From NCBI GenBank assembly GCA_902556205.1, contig CACDVH010000014.1, forward strand, positions 1-37,817: DNA of 37,817 bases, in the 5' to 3' direction. The notes beneath the pieces were generated by a model that had not been told where the DNA came from, searched no databases, and saw only the letters and a program-made list of their open reading frames with translations. The translations under genes and the position numbers were made by a program. The stretch's first letter is position 1. The number at the start of each line of letters is the position of its first letter. Source of the DNA: an uncultured Gammaproteobacteria bacterium (GTDB taxonomy: Bacteria > Pseudomonadota > Gammaproteobacteria > PS1 > Pseudothioglobaceae). Of the stretch, positions 29,921-37,817 are shown piece by piece.

Positions 29921-31351
29921 CTAGGATAGGGATTGAGTCACTCTTTTTGTCACTAGATAATCATTAAGGGCTAGATGAGAACAGTCGCAACCAATTCCAG
30001 ATTGCTTAATACCAATATGTGGTAAATCAATTCCATATTTAACACCATTGATTTGAATTTCTCCAAATCGCAACTTATTGGCGCAATTATCAGCAATAGT
30101 TTGATCATCAGTAAAAATATAAGCAGTTAATCCTGCATCAGTATTATTAGCCTCATTAAGGACCTCATCATTATTATTAAAATTACAAATACTTATAACA
30201 GGACCAAAGATCTCTTCTTTGAAAACACGCATGGATGGGCTAACATTATCAATAACTGTGGGCTCATAAAAATAACCATCATCTGTAAATTTATTTGGTT
30301 TTCCCCCACCATATAACAAATTTGCACCATTTTGAATAGCATCTTTTACAAGTTCATTTACTCTTGAAAAAGCGGCGGCATCAATAAGTGGTCCCATATC
30401 AATATCCATATCTTTATTGTGGCCAATGGTTATATTTTTTGCACGTTCAACTATCAAGTTAACTAGTTTTTCTTTAATACTATCTGCAGCAAAAATTCTG
30501 TTAGGTGTTACGCATATTTGTCCAGAATTGCCAAACTTTAAGGCTGTAATAATATCTGCAGCCAATTCTAGATTTGCATCATCAAAAACTATTACTGGGG
30601 CATTACCACCCAATTCCATAGAATATCTTTTAATACTTGATGCTCCCATTTTCATAATATGCTTACCAGTATTAATTGATCCAATCAAAGTAAGCAACGA
30701 AGGAATTGATGATGATGATAGTGTATCTCCCACTACTTCATCGTCTCCACAAATAATATTCACAGCACCTTTAGGTAGACCGATTTTGACACATAACTCT
30801 CCAATTGCATAAGCTGAAAGAGGCGATTTATAAGAAGGTTTAATAATAATTGGGCAGCCCGTTGCCATTGCTGGTCCAATTTTAAAAGCTAAATTTAATA
30901 ATGGAAAATTCCAGGCAATAAATGCTACAACAACTCCTACAGATTCTTCTTTTAATATGTGCGAATGTGTCCCATCTTTATCAGGGAGTAATTCTGGCTC
31001 TCGTTTTATTATTTCTTCAGAATAAAAAGTAAGACTATTAACTAATGAATCAATATCTTCTTGGGTCGCATTCCAGGGCTTACCCATTTCTAAATGAATA
31101 CATGTGCGAAGATGATCTTCATTAGCAATTACCTCATCACGAAGTTTGATCATCCAGTCAATTCTTTCTTGAACTGGTGTATTGGACCAGCTATCAAAAG
31201 CTTTATTTGCAGATTCTAGTGCCTGATGAGTTTCTTTCTCACTCGCCCAAGCTACAGATCCAATTCTTTTATTAGTTGCAGGGCAACAAACATCAAATTG
31301 TTTTGAGTTGCCAACAAGATTTCCATCTATGTACATTTTTTTTTCAAGCAT
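29921..31351 (-). CDS. NAD(P)-dependent aldehyde dehydrogenase
   Basis: 476-residue ALDH superfamily enzyme with all catalytic residues: N148 (AWNFP), K171 (IIKPS), E246 (MELGGN) and C280 (NSGQICV). GGGAGATTGAT precedes the ATG. In this locus it should oxidise a sugar-derived aldehyde to the acid: possible substrates include 3,6-anhydro-L-galactose (as AHG dehydrogenase), lactaldehyde/glycolaldehyde, or an aldose semialdehyde. It is not the glyceraldehyde-3-phosphate type. The sequence resembles the succinate-semialdehyde/AldA group, which does not fix the substrate. Confidence 0.9.
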   Translation of the reverse strand: MLEKKMYIDGNLVGNSKQFDVCCPATNKRIGSVAWASEKETHQALESANKAFDSWSNTPVQERIDWMIKLRDEVIANEDHLRTCIHLEMGKPWNATQEDIDSLVNSLTFYSEEIIKREPELLPDKDGTHSHILKEESVGVVVAFIAWNFPLLNLAFKIGPAMATGCPIIIKPSYKSPLSAYAIGELCVKIGLPKGAVNIICGDDEVVGDTLSSSSIPSLLTLIGSINTGKHIMKMGASSIKRYSMELGGNAPVIVFDDANLELAADIITALKFGNSGQICVTPNRIFAADSIKEKLVNLIVERAKNITIGHNKDMDIDMGPLIDAAAFSRVNELVKDAIQNGANLLYGGGKPNKFTDDGYFYEPTVIDNVSPSMRVFKEEIFGPVISICNFNNNDEVLNEANNTDAGLTAYIFTDDQTIADNCANKLRFGEIQINGVKYGIDLPHIGIKQSGIGCDCSHLALNDYLVTKRVTQSLS

Positions 31352-31377
31352 ATCAATCTCCCATTACTATTAGTTAA

Positions 31378-32337
31378 TTATTTGATTAAACTCAACCAAT
31401 CTATTTCTTCAGGGCTGAGTGTAAGAGAGCCTGCTCTAGTGTTGGTTATTACTTCTTCGGGAGACTCTGCTCCAACTAATGCAACTACTGGGAATTTTTG
31501 ATTAATAACATAAGCTATAGCAACTTCATAAACAGATACTCCTTTTGTCTTAGCAAGCGAAATAGCTCTGTCTTTTCTTTCAAAGTTATCTTCAGAATAA
31601 AAAACTCTTACTAAATCAGAGTCATCCTTGAAATTTTTACTCCCTCTTGCAAAGAAACCTCGACCTAATGATGACCAAGCCACAAGTAAAAAATTATTTT
31701 TTTCGAACCAATTTTTATCATTTTGATCTGTTACAACGGTGTCAGGCCAATATGGTTCATTTGCTAAAGCCAGTGAAAAATGTGGACTTGATCCTTGCAT
31801 TGGAGTCTTTTGATTATTTTTTGCATAATCAATGGCCTTTTGAATTCTCTTTACACTCCAATTTGATGCTCCATATCCAAGTATACGTCCAGCTTTTACC
31901 TCTTCATCCAAGGCATCGACCAAGGGGCCAACATCTTGATTAGGATCATCACGGTGAAACATCCATAAATCCAAATATTTCGTTTTCATTCTTTTAAGAG
32001 AACCATCAATAGCTTTATGAATATACTCTGGATTAATTTTTGCGCCACCAGGATGTATTGGTGCGCAATACCCAGGAATTAGTCCTTTGCTAACAATAAA
32101 AACCTTATCCCTAACTCCAGGATTCTCCTCAAACCAATCTCCAACAACCATTTCTGAATATCCATGTTCTTCTATTGAGCCATAGACTTCTGCAGTATCA
32201 ATAAAAGTACCGCCTTGCTTAATGAATTCATTTAATATAGAAAAATCTCTATCTTTTGAGTCTGGATGAAAAATCATCGTTCCTAATCCAATAGTTGATA
32301 TTTTTTTGTCACTGTTCGCAATTGAAAAATATTTCAT
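31378..32337 (-). CDS. Aldo/keto reductase, putative sugar dehydrogenase
   Basis: 319-residue AKR with the catalytic tetrad: D47 and Y52 (FIDTAEVYG), K84 (IVSKGL) and H128 (WMFHRDD). AAAGGAG precedes the ATG. Members in sugar-acid loci often act as aldose 1-dehydrogenases (for example L-fucose or galactose) or reduce aldehydes. Here it lies between the ABC permease and the ALDH, so it may perform the first oxidation of the imported sugar; a lactonase gene, then needed, is not seen in the window. Confidence 0.9.
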   Translation of the reverse strand: MKYFSIANSDKKISTIGLGTMIFHPDSKDRDFSILNEFIKQGGTFIDTAEVYGSIEEHGYSEMVVGDWFEENPGVRDKVFIVSKGLIPGYCAPIHPGGAKINPEYIHKAIDGSLKRMKTKYLDLWMFHRDDPNQDVGPLVDALDEEVKAGRILGYGASNWSVKRIQKAIDYAKNNQKTPMQGSSPHFSLALANEPYWPDTVVTDQNDKNWFEKNNFLLVAWSSLGRGFFARGSKNFKDDSDLVRVFYSEDNFERKDRAISLAKTKGVSVYEVAIAYVINQKFPVVALVGAESPEEVITNTRAGSLTLSPEEIDWLSLIK

Positions 32338-32354
32338 TCTTTCTCCTTTTAAGA

Positions 32355-33527
32355 TTATTTTCTTGATGTACCACCGCGTGTTAAAGCATCTAGAGTGACA
32401 GCAATTAGAAGTATAGCCCCAGAAAACATTAATTTATCAGCAGCTTGTGCACCTGCTAAATCCAGTCCATTGCCAAGAGATCCAATAACTAAAGCACCTA
32501 GTATGGCGTTCCAAACACTTCCTCTTCCGCCAAATAAAGAGGTTCCTCCTATTACTGCTGCCCCAATTGCTTCAAGCAACAAGGGTCCTCCTGCAAATGC
32601 ATTAAACGATACAGAAGCATATCTTGATGCACCAATAATTCCACCAACAGCGGCCATAAAGCCAACAAGTGCGAATGCAGAAATACGCATATACTCAATG
32701 GATATACCGACTCGTCTAGCTGATTCTAAATTACCTCCAACTGCAAAAATGGCTCTTCCATAGGAAGTCGAAGTAGTTAACCATCCAAGAAATCCTGTGA
32801 TGCTTAATAGAATGATAATTGTTACTGGCACACCTCTATAAGCATTAAGAATTAAGGTCGCTGTGAGAACTAAAGTTGAGAAAAATACAAATTTAATAAT
32901 CGATAAATATAATAATTCATTATCTAAATTTTTTGCATTTCTAGCTCTCCTACTTTTCCAGATGGTTAATCCAAAAATGATAATACCTATGGCGGCCAAT
33001 ATTAATCCTATACTGTCAGGAAGTGTGGTTGTAGTAAGGCCACGAATAAATGGATCACGAACATTTATTGCACCGTGAATACCTAAGATTTTCATCATTA
33101 AACCTTGGAACCCAAGTAGTCCTGCTAAAGTAACCACAAAGGATGGGACTCGAAAATAAGCTATAACTGTCCCCATAATTCCACCTAATAAAGCACCTGC
33201 GCCCAATCCTACTAAACAAGCAATAGGGGCAGACACACCCATATTCGTAGAGAGTACTGCAACAATTGCTGCACAAACACCTGCAACAGTAGCAATAGAT
33301 AAATCAATATCTCCCATTAATAAAACAAGAGTTACTCCAACTGCTAAAGTTCCCACAACTGCACTTTGCATAAATAAAAAATAAAAATTCCGTGGGCTTA
33401 AAAAAACTGGTTCTACGATCCCAAAATATACCCAGATAGCAATTAGAGCTAATAACACAGGTATAAAGCTTCCAAGTTGAGTTTCTCTCAAATAGCCAAT
33501 TTTTTCTTGCATATTTTTAAGCATCAC
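32355..33527 (-). CDS. Sugar ABC transporter permease (XylH-type)
   Basis: 390-residue inner-membrane permease of the BPD_transp_2 (ribose/xylose) class with about ten spans; VTLVLLMGDIDLSIATVAG is the characteristic DLSVG-type motif and GGTSLFGGRGSVWNAILGALVIG the second signature. An insert around residues 192-208 (SRRARNAKNLDNELLYL) is cytoplasmic, as in XylH. ATGA overlap with the ATPase gene. It would form the channel of the importer for this locus. Confidence 0.92.
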   Translation of the reverse strand: MMLKNMQEKIGYLRETQLGSFIPVLLALIAIWVYFGIVEPVFLSPRNFYFLFMQSAVVGTLAVGVTLVLLMGDIDLSIATVAGVCAAIVAVLSTNMGVSAPIACLVGLGAGALLGGIMGTVIAYFRVPSFVVTLAGLLGFQGLMMKILGIHGAINVRDPFIRGLTTTTLPDSIGLILAAIGIIIFGLTIWKSRRARNAKNLDNELLYLSIIKFVFFSTLVLTATLILNAYRGVPVTIIILLSITGFLGWLTTSTSYGRAIFAVGGNLESARRVGISIEYMRISAFALVGFMAAVGGIIGASRYASVSFNAFAGGPLLLEAIGAAVIGGTSLFGGRGSVWNAILGALVIGSLGNGLDLAGAQAADKLMFSGAILLIAVTLDALTRGGTSRK

Positions 33528-34333
33528 TTACCCCTTGTTATATAACTGACAATTTGATCAGGTGCTGTATTTATGGTATCAAATACACCAATGTTTTCTC
33601 CTTGTCGCATAATAGTTATACGGTCACATACTTCAAATATATTGTTTAAGTTATGAGAGATAAGAACCACAGCATGATTAGTCTCTCTTAAACTTTTAAC
33701 TAGTTCCAATACCTCTTTAGTTTGAGAGACACCCAAAGCTGCAGTTGGTTCGTCCAGTAGGACTATTGTGGAATCAGACTTAATTGCTCTAGCAATAGCA
33801 ATTGATTGGCGCTGTCCACCTGAGAGAAAACCAATTTTTGTTCTCATTGAGGTAATTGTTTTAACTTTTAATTTTCTAAGAGCTTCTTTTGTTTGCTCTT
33901 CCATAGATAGATGGTTAAGAGGTCTTAATGCTCTAGGAATAATCTTTAAATTATCTAAGTATCGAATTTCATTTCCCAAAAACAGATTTGCAGTTACATC
34001 CAAATTTTCACATAGTGCTAAGTCTTGATATACTATTTGTATTCCCTTGCTTGAAGCGTCATGAGGTGAATCAATCTTAACTTCTTTTCCATCAATAAAG
34101 AAAGCACCACTATCGCATAACTGTGCGCCTGAAATAGCTTTCATTAATGTTGATTTTCCTGCGCCATTGTCTCCCACTAAGCCCATTACTTCACCTCGTC
34201 TTAGTTCAAAACTAACATCATTCAATGCATCAATACCACCGAATTTCTTAACAATGCCTTGAGCACTGAAATGAATTGGGTTAGTTTGTTCAGACGAGGG
34301 ATTTTTCATCAGGTTAATATTATTCTTTTTCAT
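33524..34333 (-). CDS. Sugar ABC transporter ATPase, single-domain
   Basis: 269 residues with one complete nucleotide-binding domain: Walker A GDNGAGKST (about 53-61), Q-loop IVYQD, signature LSGGQRQSIAIARAI and Walker B IVLLDEPTAALG. XylG/RbsA-type partners usually carry two ATPase domains (about 500 residues); this half-size form fits the FrcA-like group and would work as a dimer. It follows the binding-protein gene by 153 bp containing a strong hairpin and overlaps the permease gene. Confidence 0.93.
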   Translation of the reverse strand: MKKNNINLMKNPSSEQTNPIHFSAQGIVKKFGGIDALNDVSFELRRGEVMGLVGDNGAGKSTLMKAISGAQLCDSGAFFIDGKEVKIDSPHDASSKGIQIVYQDLALCENLDVTANLFLGNEIRYLDNLKIIPRALRPLNHLSMEEQTKEALRKLKVKTITSMRTKIGFLSGGQRQSIAIARAIKSDSTIVLLDEPTAALGVSQTKEVLELVKSLRETNHAVVLISHNLNNIFEVCDRITIMRQGENIGVFDTINTAPDQIVSYITRGK

Positions 34334-34380
34334 AAATACTCGGAAATGCCTTAATGTCTAAAAGGATTTTCAACCCTTTT

Positions 34381-34420
34381 GAAAAAACTTAAATGATTTT
34401 GAAAAAACTTAAATGATTTT
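34381..34420. repeat. Perfect 20-bp tandem repeat, two copies
   Basis: GAAAAAACTTAAATGATTTT occurs twice head to tail between the ABC ATPase and substrate-binding protein genes, directly beside the intercistronic hairpin. Each copy has a 3' T-run on the plus strand and an A-run on the minus strand. Confidence 0.9.
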
Positions 34421-34424
34421 GAAT

Positions 34425-34448
34425 AAGCCAGGGATTTCTCCCTGGCTT
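34425..34448 (-). terminator. Intercistronic hairpin after the binding-protein gene
   Basis: Perfect 10-bp stem AAGCCAGGGA / TCCCTGGCTT with a four-base loop, located after the substrate-binding protein stop and before the ATPase. It probably stabilises the upstream message and partly terminates, giving more binding protein than membrane components. Confidence 0.8.
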
Positions 34449-34486
34449 GATATGTTTACTTCAATTATACTTCTTTAAAAGAAATA

Positions 34487-35557
34487 CTAGCCACTACAAA
34501 AAGGTGTATCAGCTGCAGCACCTTTACAAACATCGTCCTTAGTAATGGATGAATCATTCTCAATTACATAAGCAACACCTTCGTCGCCGACAGCATTATA
34601 GAAACCAACCGGCACCATCGGAACTTCTTTACCAGCAGAGTTCGCTGGTGAAGTGCCAACTACGATTCCATCTAATGAATCACCATTAACAAGAGCTATA
34701 GTAGCTTGAGCAGTTGATAACATCATCAGATTAAAGTCTCTCCAAACACTTTGAGTCATTTCACCGGTTAACATCATTTGTAATGCTGCAACTGTACAGT
34801 CTAAACCACTAACAGGAACTTGTCCTGCCATGCCTTGTTCTGCTAGAGATGCAACTGCAGCTCCCGCATTACCGTCATTAGATGAAACAACACCTTGTAC
34901 ATTATTATTCAATTTAGTAAGCGCCTGGTCCATTGATTGTCTTGCTACGGCTGGATCCCAACCTTGCGTCCAATTTTCATAACCAAGAATACGTTCACCA
35001 GATTGGAATAAAGACCCAAGAACATCCATTTGACCATCTGCAATTGTAGGTGCATTAGGATCAGTAGGTGAGCCTTTAAGCATCACTAAAACATCACCAG
35101 GTTGAGTGTTTGCAACAATATGTGCTGCTTGTGCTCGACCTGAGGCTCTAAGATCAGCTTGAACCCAAAAACTAGTATTTTCTGACTGAATCATACGGTC
35201 ATATGCAATGACTGGAACTCCTTCTTCAGCACCCATATCAGCAATTATTGCTGCTGCTTCTCCATCAATTGGAATAACCACAAGGACTTTTGCTCCTTTT
35301 GATAAAGCCTGCTCTGCTTGACGTTGTTGAGTTGCTGTATCATTATTAGCATTTACTACTTGTACTTCAATATTGGGTGCCATTTCTTGCATATGCTTTA
35401 CGAAAAATGCTGCGTCTTGACTTTCCCATCTAGGATTAACATTTTCCGGAAGCAAAAGAGTAACCATGTCACCAGCATATGAAATACTAGTATTCATTAA
35501 TCCAGCAGTTGCAATAATTACAACAGAAAGAAATTTTGTATATTTACTCGATTTCAT
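34487..35557 (-). CDS. Sugar ABC transporter substrate-binding protein (XylF/ChvE-type)
   Basis: I start this at ATG 35557 (356 residues) because AGGAGG lies just upstream and a signal peptide begins there (MKSSKYTKFLSVVIIATAGL...SISYA). The mature protein is a type I periplasmic binding protein of the XylF/ChvE group: QQRQAEQALSKGAKVLVVIPID, VPVIAYDRMI and VVSSNDGNAGAAVASL. It should capture the sugar or sugar acid for the adjacent permease and ATPase. Two C-terminal cysteines (DDVCKG and PFCSG) may form a disulfide. It lies 56 bp after the dehydratase gene. Confidence 0.92.
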   Translation of the reverse strand: MKSSKYTKFLSVVIIATAGLMNTSISYAGDMVTLLLPENVNPRWESQDAAFFVKHMQEMAPNIEVQVVNANNDTATQQRQAEQALSKGAKVLVVIPIDGEAAAIIADMGAEEGVPVIAYDRMIQSENTSFWVQADLRASGRAQAAHIVANTQPGDVLVMLKGSPTDPNAPTIADGQMDVLGSLFQSGERILGYENWTQGWDPAVARQSMDQALTKLNNNVQGVVSSNDGNAGAAVASLAEQGMAGQVPVSGLDCTVAALQMMLTGEMTQSVWRDFNLMMLSTAQATIALVNGDSLDGIVVGTSPANSAGKEVPMVPVGFYNAVGDEGVAYVIENDSSITKDDVCKGAAADTPFCSG

Positions 35558-35613
35558 TTTTATACCTCCTATTATTATATTTAAGCCTGCAATGGACGAA
35601 TCCAATACAGGAT

Positions 35614-36777
35614 TTACCCCCGAAATGAATTAATCCATTCCAAGTTCGGTTCAACTCCCAAACCAGGTCCGTCAGGAATTTTGACAAAACCTTTATTTTT
35701 GGAAATTTGAATCTCTATATCTAATGGCTCAATAAGTAAGTCATCTACAAATAAGTTTTTTGTTGTATCAAACTCTAACATTGGTTCACGGGGGAATAAA
35801 CCTCCTGGAACTGGAGGCATAGCAGCCAATAGATGTAAATTAGTGGCAATAGATAGTGCCGATCCCCATACATGATTTACTACCGGCACAAAGTTAGTAT
35901 GTGCCATAGATAAAACTTTTAAGTATTCTGAGATGCCTCCCATTGAGCATACTTCTGGTTGAGCTATATCAATACAAGCGTTGTCAAACAAATGGCGCCA
36001 ACCCCATCGGGTAAACTCTGCTTCACCACCAGCAATATTGGTTTTTATCTGTTTTCGTAATTTGCTATAACCATTATAATCTTCTGGTGCTACCGGCTCT
36101 TCAAACCAGTAAACGTCTAGTTCGTCAAGTGCATGACCAACATATAATGCATCTCCAACTGTATAACAATGATTAGCATCTACCATGATTTGATAGTCTT
36201 TACCTACCGTTCTGCGAAGTTCTTGGACTAGTTGAATATCATTTTTTACACCGAGACCAACTTTCATTTTAGTGGCTAAAAATCCTGCATCTTGAATTGC
36301 AGCTGCCTCATTCTTGATAATTCCTAATTGATTATCCAGACTTCCCGGACGAAGCATCATGCCGTAACCATATACAGGAATCTGATCACGAAACTTGCCA
36401 CCTAAGAGTTCGTACAGAGGTTGGTTGGAAATCTTTCCAGCTAAATCCCACAAAGCAATATCAACCCCAGACAATGCTTGAATTGGCATACCTTTTTGAC
36501 CATGGTCACGAAGATTATTATAGATTTTATGCCAAATAACTTCTCTTTCTAATGGATTTCTACCCAACAACATTGGCTGGATAACCATCTCAATAATAGC
36601 CTTATTGGCTTTGGCTATATTGCCAGGACCAAAGCATTCCCCCCATCCTGTTAAACCTTCATCGGTGGAGATTTCTACCAGATGCACTGTACGTTGATTA
36701 TAGTAAGCTTGTGAATAACCAATTTCATCATCCAATTTATAAGATAAAACGTGACTTTTAATTGCGGTAATTTGCAT
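35614..36777 (-). CDS. Enolase-superfamily (mandelate racemase subgroup) sugar-acid dehydratase or cycloisomerase
   Basis: 387 residues with the muconate-lactonising/mandelate-racemase fold. Catalytic bases are K-M-K in ATKMKVG (about 172-174) and H in VVNHVWG (about 296); Mg ligands are D in VDANHCY, E in FEEPV and E in GGEAE. The KxK-plus-His set allows dehydration or epimerisation of an aldonate. It is not E. coli-type DgoD. Candidate reactions are aldonate dehydration to 2-keto-3-deoxy-aldonate or 3,6-anhydrogalactonate cycloisomerisation; either feeds DgoK/DgoA. First gene of the operon; the 209-bp upstream gap carries repeated operator-like sites. Confidence 0.9.
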   Translation of the reverse strand: MQITAIKSHVLSYKLDDEIGYSQAYYNQRTVHLVEISTDEGLTGWGECFGPGNIAKANKAIIEMVIQPMLLGRNPLEREVIWHKIYNNLRDHGQKGMPIQALSGVDIALWDLAGKISNQPLYELLGGKFRDQIPVYGYGMMLRPGSLDNQLGIIKNEAAAIQDAGFLATKMKVGLGVKNDIQLVQELRRTVGKDYQIMVDANHCYTVGDALYVGHALDELDVYWFEEPVAPEDYNGYSKLRKQIKTNIAGGEAEFTRWGWRHLFDNACIDIAQPEVCSMGGISEYLKVLSMAHTNFVPVVNHVWGSALSIATNLHLLAAMPPVPGGLFPREPMLEFDTTKNLFVDDLLIEPLDIEIQISKNKGFVKIPDGPGLGVEPNLEWINSFRG

Positions 36778-36787
36778 GTAGAAATAA

Positions 36788-36830
36788 ATGATGTTTTATA
36801 AAGTATTATGTATTAAAACATATGATGTTT
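36788..36830. promoter_or_regulatory. Two operator-like ATGATGTTT sites before the dehydratase
   Basis: ATGATGTTT occurs at 36788-36796 and 36822-36830, 34 bp apart (about three helical turns). The second is the core of the imperfect dyad AAACATATGATGTTT (36816-36830). The same 12-mer CATATGATGTTT recurs at 37745-37756 before the regulator gene. TAATACT on the minus strand between the sites is a possible -10. The rest of the 209-bp gap is AT-rich with no gene. Confidence 0.55.
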
Positions 36831-36986
36831 GAATAATCAAGTAATTTATTAGAAATATTCTCTTTATATAGAATTAAGAGTCAATATGCATTGCTAACAT
36901 CATGCATATAGTTGAATGTGGTATTAAAGTCTGCAGGATACAGAAGAAGTCCTTAACTGCGAAAATAACAGCGAGGGTTATATAAA

Positions 36987-37730
36987 TTATTTTTTTGAGG
37001 TATTAATTTGCTTTTTTAATCGATGGCCTGCATCACTCAATAGACTTTCCATCATTATTTCAGCCTTATCAGCATCTCTTTTAATAATAGAATCAGCTAC
37101 TTTTCTGTGGAATAAAATTGAATCTTTGTTTTTGCGAGGATCTTTATTTGTTAGTCTAATTAAACTGAGTAGGGCCGAAAAAATTAGCCCCTCCATTGCC
37201 CGTATGATTTCATTATTTGAAGCTCGAAATATTGCCCTATGAAATAAAGCATCAGAGATCACAAAGTCCTCAATTGAAGATTGTTCTTCTTCCATACGTA
37301 TTTGTGCTATTTCAATTTCTGCTAACTGTTTATCTCTTCCATGTTCGCAAGCCCAACGAGCAGCTTTAGGCTCAATTATTAGTCGCACCTCCATTAATTG
37401 TCTTAGAAACTCACGATCAGGAGGAGATGATAAATGCCATGCCAATACATCATTATCTAATAAACCCCATTTTGTCCTTTCTTGAACACGTGTTCCAATA
37501 CCCCTTCTTACTTCTAATAAGCCCTTACCAACAAGAATCTTGACTGCATCTCTAACAACAGATCGACTTACACTAAAGCGCTCACTTAACGACACCTCAT
37601 CTTCTATTAAGTCGCCTGGCTTATAGTTACCTGATACAATTCTACGACCTATTTCACGTGACACCTGAACTGCAGTGCTGTGTGCAAGACTATCTGTTTC
37701 CTTAAGGTCATAGTACATTAATTCACTCAT
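36987..37730 (-). CDS. GntR/FadR-family regulator of the sugar-acid locus
   Basis: 247 residues: an N-terminal winged helix (about 20-88; DEVSLSERFSVSRSVVRDAVKIL) and an all-helical FCD effector domain (about 105-235) with the usual Asp/His metal-binding spots (SDALFHRAI, ILFHRKV and AGHRLKK). FCD regulators bind carboxylic acids, fitting an aldonate or keto-deoxy acid inducer. It is transcribed in the same direction as, and just upstream of, the catabolic operon, and both upstream regions share CATATGATGTTT. Confidence 0.9.
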   Translation of the reverse strand: MSELMYYDLKETDSLAHSTAVQVSREIGRRIVSGNYKPGDLIEDEVSLSERFSVSRSVVRDAVKILVGKGLLEVRRGIGTRVQERTKWGLLDNDVLAWHLSSPPDREFLRQLMEVRLIIEPKAARWACEHGRDKQLAEIEIAQIRMEEEQSSIEDFVISDALFHRAIFRASNNEIIRAMEGLIFSALLSLIRLTNKDPRKNKDSILFHRKVADSIIKRDADKAEIMMESLLSDAGHRLKKQINTSKK

Positions 37731-37744
37731 AAGACAATTATAAT

Positions 37745-37756
37745 CATATGATGTTT
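37745..37756. promoter_or_regulatory. Operator-like site before the FadR-type regulator
   Basis: CATATGATGTTT, identical to 36819-36830; it contains ATCATATGAT, a perfect 10-bp palindrome (with the preceding AT). It lies 15 bp upstream of the regulator ATG, consistent with autorepression. Confidence 0.5.
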
Positions 37757-37817
37757 AAAAAAATACAGTTTGTTTGAAGAAAATCATAATTTATTTAAAA
37801 ATTAGACACAGTAACAA

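Noticed and set aside
35614-36777. Naming the enolase-superfamily gene dgoD
   Set aside because: Active-site context (VDANHCY, VVNHVWG) differs from the E. coli galactonate dehydratase that I recall.

Overview
This is a low-GC, gene-dense chromosomal window of a free-living marine gammaproteobacterium. That placement is inferred from a green-type proteorhodopsin, a DMSP-lyase-family cupin, Rieske oxygenases, an ETHE1-type persulfide dioxygenase and many tiny exported proteins. A sulfur-oxidiser-like SUP05/Thioglobus or SAR86-type lineage would fit, but I cannot fix the genus from sequence alone. I see no rRNA, tRNA, CRISPR, transposase or phage gene.

Layout. (1) 0-2.7 kb: a tightly overlapped N-acetylglucosamine operon, nagR-nagA-nagB. 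(2) 2.7-6.3 kb: persulfide dioxygenase, a DUF2721 membrane protein, a ureohydrolase (agmatinase-like) behind a small exported protein, and an SDR lacking the usual catalytic tyrosine. (3) 6.3-8.2 kb: an inverse-autotransporter beta-barrel without passenger, coupled to a separate secreted protein. (4) 8.3-13.9 kb: sulfolactate/malate-type dehydrogenase, nitrilase-family amidohydrolase, exported pentapeptide protein, small cupin, a Rieske oxygenase plus DddQ/DddL-like cupin pair, and a glutathione S-transferase. (5) 14.1-14.9 kb: monocistronic proteorhodopsin with its own promoter and terminator. (6) 14.9-27 kb: an accessory stretch of small exported, membrane or hypothetical genes (MORN, DUF2256, Sel1, XRE regulator, DUF4389, TIGR03643/DUF2805, CIA30, DUF4174), a peroxiredoxin-like protein, a second Rieske oxygenase and several unannotated single-membrane-span miniproteins. 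(7) 27.1-28.3 kb: an exported agmatine-deiminase-family enzyme flanked by related repeats. (8) 28.4-37.7 kb: a nine-gene minus-strand sugar-acid locus (FadR-type regulator, enolase-superfamily dehydratase, ABC importer, aldo/keto reductase, aldehyde dehydrogenase, DgoK kinase, DgoA aldolase), predicted to import an aldose or aldonate and convert it to pyruvate plus glyceraldehyde-3-phosphate.

Most striking observation. Five small minus-strand genes or operons in region 6 share one promoter design: three 11-bp blocks (each ending in AA, nearly all in TAA), then exactly 17 bp, then a -10 hexamer. The third block sits where a -35 should be. This is how a PhoB/OmpR-type response regulator activates, and it suggests an undescribed regulon of small exported and membrane proteins. 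A second promoter type (TTGGAC-17-TATAMT, six bases before ATG) drives at least two of the single-span miniproteins.

All functions are read from motifs and family resemblance by eye; no searches were run.
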